Origin: JBJXGE01 sp046154185
GTDB taxonomy: Bacteria; Planctomycetota; UBA8108; UBA1146; JAJFFE01
Reading direction: 5' to 3'
Assembly: GCA_046154185.1 (NCBI GenBank)
Contig: JBJXGE010000032.1
Location: 1 to 64,000, forward strand
DNA: 64,000 nucleotides
Under the pieces are notes generated by a model. That model was given only the letters and a program-made list of their open reading frames with translations. It did not search any database and was not told the origin of the DNA. The translations under genes were made by a program, and so were the position numbers. Position 1 is the stretch's first letter. Every line of letters begins with the position of its first letter. Positions 16,479 through 25,572 of the stretch are shown here, in pieces.

Positions 16479-19400
16479 TCACCACTTGTCGTGCGCTTCT
16501 CGCAAGACTGAGTGCGGCTCGCGATCTCGCTCCCAGTTTCCGGGTGGCGTTTCCGCCAAGCGATCGGCGCGCTTGCGGACTTTGTCCGCCAGAACTTCTT
16601 CGCCGGCGGCGTGATAAGCGAGTGCCAAGAACGCGAGCGAAGCCAAGTCCTCGCGCCCATTTGCCTCGAGAGCGAGCCGATTAGCGCGCTCCAGCTCGGG
16701 TATCGCGTCCGCCAGTTCGCCGTTCCGGAACAGCGCCGCGCCGCGCAGGAGCGGCACGCAAGCGAAGTCAGGCGCTTGCTCGGCAACCAAGTGCGCTAGG
16801 CGCAGCGCCTCGGTCGGGTCACGCGACTCCGCCGTCAAGCCGCTCACCAGCACCCAACATTCGTGCGCGAGTTTTGCAGGATCGAGAGCGCGGCCCAGCT
16901 CTTCGGGTTCGTTTCGCGGTGCGTCACCCGATTCGATGCCGTACTCGCGACGCTCCGTCGCGCTCAGTACTCGCGGTGTGAGCGCACGCGCGGCGGCAAG
17001 CGGCGGAAACGGCCACAAGTAGGCACAACCATCGTCACAACCCGTGAGAATCCGATTTCCGCACGGGCTGAATCGCGCCGAGCGCACCCAACCCGAGTGG
17101 CGAAGAACCGCGATGCAGTCGCCACTCGAAACCTGCCAGATGCGCGCCGTCCGGTCGAAGGAAGCCGTGACCACGAAGTCGCCCGAGGGATGAAAACTCG
17201 CATGTTCCACGGAATGTTGGTGGCCGCGTAATACTTGTTGCCCTTCGCCTGTTGCGCTGTTCCACAGCCGTGCCGTTCGATCCCACCCCGTCGTCACGAC
17301 CCGCTTGTTGTCGGGGCTGAAACCCGCGTACCGCACATCGGCGCGATGCCCAATGAGCACGACCAACGGTCGCCCAGTATCCGCCTCCCACAGCCGAGCA
17401 GTTCCATCGAAAGACGCCGTCGCGATGCGCTCGCCGTCAGAACTGAAGCTCGCCGACCGAATGACTCGAGAGTGCCCGTGCAACTCCGCGCGCAGCGTCG
17501 AGCACGCCCCGTCCCACGAATAAATTCGAGCGCGCCCCTCGATGCCGCCCAAGCGCCGGCGTGTGAGGAGCACGTAGAGATCGCGCGTCGTGTTCTCGCT
17601 CAGACCAGAGAGGCCCCATTCCGCCGCGTTCTCCTCGAGTTGCGACATCGGAACGAGTTTGTTGCCAGTATCGAGCCAGGCGCGCGCTGCACATAAGTAC
17701 ACGATCTGCTGCGGCGACCAATAGTATCGCGCCACCGCAACTTTCTTGATCTCGTCGACCGCCGCTTGTTCAGCATACTTGGCCGCAGCAATTTCGGGTT
17801 TGAGCGCCCCATGTACGAGGTCATACTCTCGCATCGCGCTGTTTGTCATCGAGACGATTGCGCGTGCGCCGTCGCGACTAAAGTCCGCCGATCGAATCTC
17901 ACCTGGCGGCCCCACGAGTTGATGCAGAGGACGAGCCGCGGCAAGATCCCACACCCGAATGGCCGAAGACTCGGAAGTCGTCACAACCAGCGAACCGTTG
18001 GGTTGGTAGCTGAGCCAGTGCATCGTCGTGCCACCGGCCGGCAATGTGAATTCGGGCGCTTTGGATTCGAGACTCCAAATCAACGACAGCCCGTTGACGT
18101 GCGTGGTCGCCAAGCGATCGCACGAGCCAGGGGCAAAGAGCGTGAAGTTCTGTCGTGCGTTAAGAAACTCGGGCGAGCGCAGCGTCTCGATCACTTCAGC
18201 GTCGGCGATGCTCCACAAAGTCAACGCCGAGGAATGGCAACCGACGATCCGCTGACTGTCAGCAGTGAAACAGAAACCCCGCAGGTCACTCGTGTGTTCG
18301 TGGCGAAACACGCGCTCCGCGGCGCCGCCCCGCCCGCTGTCGAACAAATACACATTGCTGTCGAAAAAGACCGCGGCAGCGAGCCACTGTCCATTTGGCG
18401 AGAATCGTACCCGACCAACACGATCGGTCAGCACGTCGGTTCGAATGAGTTCCGCGCCGGTCGCCATATCAAAAACTCGCACGCGATTGTCAGCGCAGCT
18501 CGCGGCAAACCTCTTCCCATCAAGACTGAGATCGACGGCACACGGAACCTCGGTCCAAATGTCGGCGAAGCGCCCCGGGCTCGTGGTCACCAAGTTGCGT
18601 ACGACTTGCAGCGGCGCAAGCGTCGAATGGCGATCCCAAATCCGCGCCGTGCCATCGAGCGACGCGGTGAGAATGCGACGCGCGTCGACCGCGAATCGCG
18701 CGAAGTAGATGGGGGCGCAATGACCTCTGAGCTCCGAGAGCAGTCGACCATCCTGCGCATCGAAACGTCGCGCGATTCCATCGACACACGCGGTCAGTAG
18801 TTCGCCGCCGTCCGGACTGTATGCGAGATCCGTGACGCGGCCGTGATGCGCCGCGAGCGTGAGCACTTCCGAGCCGGTCGCGACATCCCAGATGCGCGCC
18901 GTCCCATCGGCCCCTGCCGATGCCAACCGCGCGCCGTCCGGGCTAAAGACCGTCTTATAGACGGTGCCGTGATGACCGAGCAGCGTCCGAACTTCGCGAC
19001 CTGGCGCGACCGCCGATTGCCACGCTTGATAGAGCACATTGTTGGCATGCAGTCCGGGGCTGCGCTCAGCGCCCTCGATCGCGAGTACGAGCGCGAGGCC
19101 GGGATCACCCGGCAAGACCGCTGATGCTTCCGCCAATAATCGCAGTCCTTCGCGCTGGCGCTGTGCGGTGTCGGCGCGTTTCGACTCTCGTGTCAGCGTC
19201 GTCGTGAGCGCGAGCGCAACGAGAGCGGCGACCACACCGACCACGACCAGCGCACGTCGGCGCAAAAAACGCGCGACACGATGCGCGACCAGCACGGGGC
19301 GCGCAAGCACCGGACGCCCGTCGAGAAATCGGCGCAGATCCGCGGCAAACTCGGCGGCGCTTTGATAGCGATCTTCCGGCCGCGTCTGGATCGCCGTCGA

Positions 19401-20354
19401 CACAATCCTTGCCAGGTCGCGCGGTACGCGGGCATTGTGGTGACGCAGCGCACGTGGACTCGCGTTCAAGACCTGCTCAGTGATCGCGAGCTGGTTGGGC
19501 CCATCGTAAGGCAGTTCGAGACTGAGCAAGTGATAGAGGGTCACGCCGAGCGCGTACACATCGGTCCGCGCATCCACTTCGCTGTCGCCAGCGAGAGATT
19601 GCTCGGGCGCCATGTAGTGGGGCGTGCCGAGCAGTTCGCGAGTCTTCGAGGGATGATCGGCGTCGAGATTCTTCACCAATCCAAAGTCGACGAGGCGCGG
19701 CGCACCAGCCGAATCGACGAGGATGTTGGAAGGCTTCACGTCGCGATGCACGACGCCATGCGCGTGCGCAAACGCGAGCACGTGCGCAATCTCGAGCGTG
19801 AAACGAACGGCCGTGAGCAGCTCGGGTCGATCGAGCGGGCGGCCGAGCGCCTTGCGTCGTTCGATGCGATCGGCGAGCGAGTCGCCATCGATGTACTCCA
19901 TGGCGAAGTAACGGAATCCTTGTGCTTCGCCGTAGTCGTGAATCGCCACGATATTCGGGTGTCGCAGTCGCGCGATGGTCTGCGCTTCCCGGCGGAATCG
20001 ATCGCTCTGGCGCGAACTCGTTCCAAAGGGCGCCGGCATCACCTTGAGCGCCACTTCGCGTTTCAGCGAAACCTGCTCGGCGAGATAGACGACGCCCATG
20101 CCGCCGCGCCCGATGATGCGAAGCGGCCGGTAATCGCCGAGCTGTTCGGGCAGCGGCATCTCGACGTCGAGCGCATGCGCGTCAAGCACACTACTGACCC
20201 GGAGGTACGCCGCACAGCGCCGCTCGACCTCCGCACGCGACTCGCCGGGTACGGTGTCGAGAAATTCATCGAGCGCGATCGGGGCCGCGCCGTCGCAAGC
20301 CGCGATATATCGCTCGACCCAAGGATCCGCCGGTTCTGCGCGCTCGTCATTCAT
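16479..20354 (-). CDS. Membrane Ser/Thr protein kinase with WD40 propeller domains
   Basis: 1,291 aa from ATG 20354. The kinase domain (about residues 75-335) has GRGGMGVVYLAE, VALKVM, HRDVKPSNIL, DFGLVKN and GTPHYMAPEQ, so it should be active. A membrane span lies near residues 362-385 (ALVVVGVVAALVALAL). The rest carries many WD40 repeats (LASAGADGTARIWD, ILTASLDGTARIWD, VVTTGWDRTARLW, VVTASFDRTARIW), probably two propellers outside the membrane, and ends in a short TPR-like part. The N-terminal 70 residues are the acidic adaptor common before such kinases. An upstream in-frame start at 20441 lacks support. It is likely a sensor kinase working with the downstream sigma factor. Confidence 0.92.
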   Translation of the reverse strand: MNDERAEPADPWVERYIAACDGAAPIALDEFLDTVPGESRAEVERRCAAYLRVSSVLDAHALDVEMPLPEQLGDYRPLRIIGRGGMGVVYLAEQVSLKREVALKVMPAPFGTSSRQSDRFRREAQTIARLRHPNIVAIHDYGEAQGFRYFAMEYIDGDSLADRIERRKALGRPLDRPELLTAVRFTLEIAHVLAFAHAHGVVHRDVKPSNILVDSAGAPRLVDFGLVKNLDADHPSKTRELLGTPHYMAPEQSLAGDSEVDARTDVYALGVTLYHLLSLELPYDGPNQLAITEQVLNASPRALRHHNARVPRDLARIVSTAIQTRPEDRYQSAAEFAADLRRFLDGRPVLARPVLVAHRVARFLRRRALVVVGVVAALVALALTTTLTRESKRADTAQRQREGLRLLAEASAVLPGDPGLALVLAIEGAERSPGLHANNVLYQAWQSAVAPGREVRTLLGHHGTVYKTVFSPDGARLASAGADGTARIWDVATGSEVLTLAAHHGRVTDLAYSPDGGELLTACVDGIARRFDAQDGRLLSELRGHCAPIYFARFAVDARRILTASLDGTARIWDRHSTLAPLQVVRNLVTTSPGRFADIWTEVPCAVDLSLDGKRFAASCADNRVRVFDMATGAELIRTDVLTDRVGRVRFSPNGQWLAAAVFFDSNVYLFDSGRGGAAERVFRHEHTSDLRGFCFTADSQRIVGCHSSALTLWSIADAEVIETLRSPEFLNARQNFTLFAPGSCDRLATTHVNGLSLIWSLESKAPEFTLPAGGTTMHWLSYQPNGSLVVTTSESSAIRVWDLAAARPLHQLVGPPGEIRSADFSRDGARAIVSMTNSAMREYDLVHGALKPEIAAAKYAEQAAVDEIKKVAVARYYWSPQQIVYLCAARAWLDTGNKLVPMSQLEENAAEWGLSGLSENTTRDLYVLLTRRRLGGIEGRARIYSWDGACSTLRAELHGHSRVIRSASFSSDGERIATASFDGTARLWEADTGRPLVVLIGHRADVRYAGFSPDNKRVVTTGWDRTARLWNSATGEGQQVLRGHQHSVEHASFHPSGDFVVTASFDRTARIWQVSSGDCIAVLRHSGWVRSARFSPCGNRILTGCDDGCAYLWPFPPLAAARALTPRVLSATERREYGIESGDAPRNEPEELGRALDPAKLAHECWVLVSGLTAESRDPTEALRLAHLVAEQAPDFACVPLLRGAALFRNGELADAIPELERANRLALEANGREDLASLAFLALAYHAAGEEVLADKVRKRADRLAETPPGNWERDREPHSVLREAHDKW

Positions 20355-20599
20355 TGCCGCAGAATAAACCCCTGCGGCCTGCTTGACAAAGGCCCGCTCA
20401 CGGGCGTCGCGGCGCGGGTCGCCCGGGCCGTTGATAGCCAAGCAACCTAACTACGCGCGATTTCGACAGGTGGTGCGGCGAGCGACTGTCCGCAAAACTT
20501 CGTTCCAGGCCTTCGGACGGCGTAAATCGAGAGTCGCAGCAAATGAATCGTCGAACGGGAATCGGCGTTGTCGCTGTTTGCAGCGCGTCGACTCGCCGA

Positions 20600-22264
20600 T
20601 CAGTGCGCCGTCTCCGACCCGAGCGTCGGCGGCAGTTCGCCGCGCGCTTTCGCGGCGAGGTCGGCTATTTGGCGGCGCAGTTCGAAGTAGGTCGTGACCG
20701 TGTAGGGGTGGGCCTGCGCAACGGCTTCGAGTCGCGCGACGACGTCGCGATAGCGGCGCTGCTCGATGAGATGCTCGCGACTGATCGCCTGCTGCGCTTC
20801 GGCAAGCGCGACGCGTGCCCGACCCTCGAGCGTCAGCACATACCCTAGTAAGGCCAGCACGCAGATCGCGACCGCACGGCGTACGATCCGGCGCCGCGCC
20901 GCGCGCCGGCGCTGGTGCGCCTGGGTGTCGATCGCGTCGAGCGCCTGCAGCGCGTCTTTGTTGTTCGCATCGACTTCCAACACCTCGGCGTAAAACTCGC
21001 GCGCGACATCGAACTCTTGCCGCGCGATGAGGATCTTGCCGAAGCGCGCGAGCAGCTTGATCGCAGCTTGCGGCTCACCGAGATCGACGAGGCACCGGGC
21101 GAGTTCCCGCTGCGGCGCGGCCGCCTGCGGATCGAGTTTCACGAGCCGCTCCAGAACTTCGCGGGCCCGCGCGTGGAGTCCCGGCCCGCGGTACACCGCA
21201 ACGAGTTCGAGGCCCTCTTTGATCGCATCTGCTTTGCGCCGTTCCTCGATCGCGAGCGCAAGACATCGCTCCAACACCGCCGGGTCGTTCGGCGCCATGC
21301 GCTTTGCCTCGAGTAACGCCGCGTGCGCCTCGTCGCGCGCACCCGACTGCAGCTTGAGATGCGCAATGATCTTCACCGCGGCGCTCGCCGACTCGTGATC
21401 GCCGAGCCGCTCCGCGAGCTGCGCTTCGCAGGCCAGAAATCCCAAATGGTGCGGCTCACTCGCGAGTCCGCGCTGCAGGATCGTGCGGGCGCGCTTCGGG
21501 TCGCTGGTCGCGACGCGTTGCGCGACCGCGAGCAACTCCTCGCCTTCCGCCGCTGAGACAATGCGCTCGCGCACGAGCCGCGCGAGTATGCTGTAAACCT
21601 CGAGACGCGAGATGGGAAATTCGTCACTGATCTCGCTCACCGAGCGCGTGCCATCGAGGCGTTTCAACATCGCTTGGGCAAGCTGCGGATTGTCGATATC
21701 GGCCGGGAGTTCGATACCGGGCAGAGCGAAGTAGTGGGCGGAATCAGACGGAACCACTTTCCGCGCCATCGCCCAGTGATCCGAGCGCCGAGCGGCCTCG
21801 AGCAAGAGGGCACTCACACCGAGCTGGAGCCGCAACGCCCGCTCTTCGGCATCGAAGATGCGCGCGGGCGGCTCACCCTCGTGAAACTGAAAGCGACCCG
21901 TGCTCGTCAGCGCGACGAGATCGGCAACGTCATCCGCGAGCACTTGTCCGGCGAGTTCGGCAAGCGCGGCTTCTTTGATGACATCCATCGCGACAAGCAC
22001 CTCGCCGAGCGACTTCTTCGAGCCGCGGCGTTTCGTGCGCGCGGTCTCGAGTTGACGCTCGGTCAGGTAGCCGAGCGCGACGAGCCGCTCTGCGAGCGGC
22101 GGCCGACCCGGCCGCGCAAACATCGCGATCTTGCCTTCGAGAAAATAGAGGAACACCGACTGTTGCGTGTTCTCGATGCTCAACGTGCCGCAGCATCGAT
22201 GACTCTCGAAGTTCTGCAACAAGTCGGGCAGATGGATGCTGGTCAGCTCGCCGTAGAAGCTCAT
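20600..22264 (-). CDS. DUF4388 (PATAN-like) and TPR protein with a membrane span
   Basis: 554 aa. The start MSFYGELTSIHLPDLLQ with GTLSIE matches DUF4388, a domain frequent in gliding and signalling proteins. Residues about 60-110 look like a GspE N-terminal-like helical unit (LGYLTERQLETA, LGEVLVAM). The middle (about 240-450) is TPR-like helices (ERLGDHESASAAV, PAVLERCLALAI, GEPQAAIKLLARF). One hydrophobic span is near residues 460-477 (AVAICVLALLGYVL). The role is probably scaffolding or signalling; no partner is named by context. The start codon is the first before the domain. Confidence 0.75.
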   Translation of the reverse strand: MSFYGELTSIHLPDLLQNFESHRCCGTLSIENTQQSVFLYFLEGKIAMFARPGRPPLAERLVALGYLTERQLETARTKRRGSKKSLGEVLVAMDVIKEAALAELAGQVLADDVADLVALTSTGRFQFHEGEPPARIFDAEERALRLQLGVSALLLEAARRSDHWAMARKVVPSDSAHYFALPGIELPADIDNPQLAQAMLKRLDGTRSVSEISDEFPISRLEVYSILARLVRERIVSAAEGEELLAVAQRVATSDPKRARTILQRGLASEPHHLGFLACEAQLAERLGDHESASAAVKIIAHLKLQSGARDEAHAALLEAKRMAPNDPAVLERCLALAIEERRKADAIKEGLELVAVYRGPGLHARAREVLERLVKLDPQAAAPQRELARCLVDLGEPQAAIKLLARFGKILIARQEFDVAREFYAEVLEVDANNKDALQALDAIDTQAHQRRRAARRRIVRRAVAICVLALLGYVLTLEGRARVALAEAQQAISREHLIEQRRYRDVVARLEAVAQAHPYTVTTYFELRRQIADLAAKARGELPPTLGSETAH

Positions 22265-22320
22265 CGCCCGGTTCCTTGCGGTGCCCGTCCCTGAGATGCA
22301 CGCGGTAAATAATTTCTCAT

Positions 22321-23727
22321 CTAAAGTATCGAACGCTCGGGCGCGCTCGGCAAATCGGCGCCGGAATCGTCGAGCGAGCCCAGAGTTGCAACCAACGCGA
22401 CGAGCAGTAGCAATGGCCCGTAGGCGAGCGCCGCGCTCGCCTGCGCCAACCGATCACCGGCGCGTCCGACAACTTCTGCGCAGGACGCGAGCGGTAGTCC
22501 AGCGGCGAACGCCAAAGTCGCCGACCAGCGCTGCGGCGCGCGCAGACGCACGACCACGCTTGCGATTCCGAGCACCACGAGGAGCGGGAGAAGCGGCGGA
22601 TCAATGCCGCCGATAAACAGCCCCAGGACGAACAACATCGCCGCCGCGCCGCCGAGCGCCCCGCCCCATACGATTTCCCGCCACGACGCGCAGCGCAGTT
22701 GCAGGAGCAGCCAAAAGTACGGCACGAGCATCAGCACGTGAAGCGCTTTTCGTACGATCGGGGCCGCGAGCAGCATCACAATGATTGCGACCGCGTAAGC
22801 GAGGAGCGGATCGTCGCGCCGCTCTGCGCGCAGATAAAGCGCGATGCCGAGCACAGCGACGACGGCGCACATCGCGAGCCACGTATTTCGTTGCGCACTT
22901 GGGCGCAACGCGTCGTTCGCACCGGTGAGGCGATAAACGAGCGGCTTCAACGACACCCCAGGTTGATAATCCGTTGCGGCGACCGTGCTGAGCGCGGCAA
23001 AGTCGCGATACGTCTTCGTCAAGTTTTCGCCGAGCACGAGCGCAGGAATCAACAAACCGAAGAGCAGACAACCGACCAGAAACCCACCCACCGACCGCCA
23101 GGACCGGCTGAGGAAGTAGAGCACGAACATGCCGCTCGGCCAAACCTTGAGCCACGCCGCCAGCGCAATCCAGAATCCGGCGCCCCCCCGTCGCCCGCTT
23201 TGCGCCGCTCGGATCGCCACGACAAACGCGAGCAACACCAGCGTGTTCACTTGACCATTGAGGAAACTACTCCCGAGCGGTTTCAGTATCGCGATCGTGA
23301 GCAGCAGCTCTGCCCCGCGACGCCAGCGGAGATCGACCAGCTGTTGCGCAAGCAATCGCACGGCGGCCCACGCCGCGGCCGTGATGATAAATGCCCAGCA
23401 GACGGCCGCGACCGACGCGCCGACCGAGACGAGCGGCGCGAGCAGGGTCGCGAGGAGCGGTGGATACAGGTAACCCGTCGCCGCATAGAGATCGCCGCTC
23501 GCCAGGCACCGGCGCGCGGCATCGAAGTAGCGCCCCGAGTCGTGGTCGAGTTCGAGCGCACTTTGCGTCGCGGTGACGAGGAGCACGAACCAAACCATCG
23601 TTTGCAAGCAGGTCAGCGCCGGGACAGATGTGATGAATCGCAGCCATCGCGCTCGCAACGTATGCCTAGACTCCCAGGCTCGTTTCGGTAGGATGCCCCG
23701 CCTCACGAGCCAACCTGTGGTCGCCAC
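22321..23727 (-). CDS. GT87-like (DUF2029) membrane glycosyltransferase
   Basis: 468 aa with about ten hydrophobic helices. The family motif NGQVN followed by AAWLKVWPSG is clear, and an early acidic DSGRYFDAAR segment suits the catalytic Asp of polyprenyl-phosphate mannose-using GT87 enzymes. It likely adds a sugar from a lipid carrier outside the membrane. The start at GTG 23727 is uncertain; no ribosome site is obvious. It diverges from the pfaD-like gene with only 47 bases between, so both promoters lie in or near this short gap or inside the 5' parts of the genes. Confidence 0.75.
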   Translation of the reverse strand: MATTGWLVRRGILPKRAWESRHTLRARWLRFITSVPALTCLQTMVWFVLLVTATQSALELDHDSGRYFDAARRCLASGDLYAATGYLYPPLLATLLAPLVSVGASVAAVCWAFIITAAAWAAVRLLAQQLVDLRWRRGAELLLTIAILKPLGSSFLNGQVNTLVLLAFVVAIRAAQSGRRGGAGFWIALAAWLKVWPSGMFVLYFLSRSWRSVGGFLVGCLLFGLLIPALVLGENLTKTYRDFAALSTVAATDYQPGVSLKPLVYRLTGANDALRPSAQRNTWLAMCAVVAVLGIALYLRAERRDDPLLAYAVAIIVMLLAAPIVRKALHVLMLVPYFWLLLQLRCASWREIVWGGALGGAAAMLFVLGLFIGGIDPPLLPLLVVLGIASVVVRLRAPQRWSATLAFAAGLPLASCAEVVGRAGDRLAQASAALAYGPLLLLVALVATLGSLDDSGADLPSAPERSIL

Positions 23728-23774
23728 GGAGGATGCCGGGCGCCGCGATTTAGTCCGTCAACCATGCCCGCCGT

Positions 23775-25571
23775 GTGGAACGCCGACAACCGTCGAGAAT
23801 ACCCAGAGCGCAGGAGCAGCGACTTACGTTGATCAATCCCAGCCGACCTGCCGCGGGTCTCGACTGCCTATTGGGTTCGACGCGCGAAACCGTGGCCGCC
23901 ACACACTCACTCGACACGGGTACGCTGTTACCGATCGGATCGCTCGCACCGATCGGATCGCTCGCCGGTGCGACGACGATCGCTCACACCGATGCCGAAA
24001 TCGCCGCGGTCTTCGCCGACACCCGGCAAGCCTTCGCGGTCACCGAGTCGAATGGTGCGCCAGCGCTCGCACTTTGTCCATCGCCGGCTTCGAGCGCGAG
24101 TCGTTCGCTGCCGATCTACGCGTGGTGTCCCGCGCAACCGCTCAACCGACTGGGCGACAGCTCTTTCCTGCACGACGTCGGCATTCAGTACGCCTACGCC
24201 GCCGGTTCGATGGCGAACGGCATTGCGTCGGTCGCGCTCGTCGAAGCGCTCGCGCGCGCGCGCGTGCTCAGTTTTTTCGGCGCCGCTGGACTCGCGCCCA
24301 CGGAAGTCGAAAAAGCCATCGATCAGCTCGAAGCGCGCCTCGACGCGCGCGAGCATCGCTACGGCTTCAATCTCATCCACAGTCCCAACGAGCCGGAGCT
24401 CGAAGCCGCGATCGTCGACCTCTATTTGCGCCGCGGTATCCGCCTCGTTGAAGCGAGCGCGTATCTCGATCTCACGTTGCCACTCATCCGCTACCGCACG
24501 CACGGCATCACGCGCGACGCCGCGGGACATCCACACGCGCCGAATCGGGTGATCGGCAAAGTCTCGCGCGTCGAAGTAGCGACAAAGTTCTTGTCGCCGC
24601 CACCGGCGCGCTTCCTCTCAGAACTCGTCGCGCGCGGCGAACTCAGCCCGCTGCAAGCCGAACTCGCCGCCCAGCTGCCGGTCGCGCAAGATATCACCGC
24701 GGAAGCCGATTCGGGCGGGCACACCGACAATCGACCGGCGCTCGCGCTGCTGCCGGCGATGTTGGCGCTGCGCGATCGCCTCGCCGCCCAGTTCAACTAC
24801 GCGGCGCCGCTCCGCGTCGGCGCGGCCGGCGGCATCGCCACACCGGCGGCGGTCGCTGCAGCCTTCGCGATGGGCGCCGCCTACGTGATGACCGGCTCGA
24901 TCAATCAAGCGTGTCGCGAGTCAGGCAGTTCCGACATCGTGCGTGACCTGCTCGCCGAGGCCGCGCAGGCCGACGTCGTGATGGCGCCCGCGGCCGACAT
25001 GTTCGAGATGGGCGTGAAGGTGCAAGTCCTCAAGCGTGGAACGCTCTTCGGCATGCGCGCCGCGCGACTCTATGAGCTCTATCGTTCGGCCGCGAGCCTC
25101 GACGACATTGCGCCGCGCGATCGCGAGCAACTCGAGAAACAGTTCTTTCGCGCGAGCCTCGGGGATGTGTGGCGTGAGACGGCAGAGTTTTTTCGCGCGC
25201 GCGACGCACAACAGCTCGAGCGCGCCGAGCGCGATCCAAAGCACAAAATGGCGCTCGTGTTTCGCTGGTACTTGGGCAAATCATCGCGCTGGGCAAATAG
25301 CGGCGTCGCCGATCGCAAAGTCGATTTCCAAGTCTGGTGCGGACCAGCCATGGGCGCCTTCAACGAGTGGACCAAAGGCAGTTGCCTCGAACGCGCGGCC
25401 GACCGCAATGTGGTGGCGGTTGCCTTCAACTTGCTCTACGGCGCGGCACTCGTCAGTCGCGCGCAGATGTTGCGTAGTCAAGGAATCCGCTTGAGCGCTT
25501 CGCTCGCTCGTGTTGCGCCGCGTCCGTTGGCCGAGCTTGAACCGTTTTTCGCCGTGAATAGAGGATGCTGA
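23775..25571 (+). CDS. pfaD: PfaD-like trans-acting enoyl reductase (FMN)
   Basis: Up to 598 aa. It matches the PfaD family: VGIQYAYAAGSMANGIAS, FFGAAGL, GFNLIHSP, EADSGGHTDNRPA, GAAGGIATPAAV and VMTGSINQACRESG, in the family order. It is an FMN-binding TIM barrel that reduces enoyl groups on an acyl carrier protein of a partner synthase. The start is unsure: GTG 23775, or TTG 23829 with GGAG 12 bases before it; homology begins around residue 20-40. The stop is one base before the start of the pfaA-like gene, so the two are translated together. The symbol reflects family and does not prove the product. Confidence 0.88.
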   Translation: MERRQPSRIPRAQEQRLTLINPSRPAAGLDCLLGSTRETVAATHSLDTGTLLPIGSLAPIGSLAGATTIAHTDAEIAAVFADTRQAFAVTESNGAPALALCPSPASSASRSLPIYAWCPAQPLNRLGDSSFLHDVGIQYAYAAGSMANGIASVALVEALARARVLSFFGAAGLAPTEVEKAIDQLEARLDAREHRYGFNLIHSPNEPELEAAIVDLYLRRGIRLVEASAYLDLTLPLIRYRTHGITRDAAGHPHAPNRVIGKVSRVEVATKFLSPPPARFLSELVARGELSPLQAELAAQLPVAQDITAEADSGGHTDNRPALALLPAMLALRDRLAAQFNYAAPLRVGAAGGIATPAAVAAAFAMGAAYVMTGSINQACRESGSSDIVRDLLAEAAQADVVMAPAADMFEMGVKVQVLKRGTLFGMRAARLYELYRSAASLDDIAPRDREQLEKQFFRASLGDVWRETAEFFRARDAQQLERAERDPKHKMALVFRWYLGKSSRWANSGVADRKVDFQVWCGPAMGAFNEWTKGSCLERAADRNVVAVAFNLLYGAALVSRAQMLRSQGIRLSASLARVAPRPLAELEPFFAVNRGC

Positions 25572-25572
25572 G

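Noticed and set aside
19281..20450. 389-codon plus-strand frame
   Set aside because: Antisense to the kinase domain, which has all catalytic motifs.
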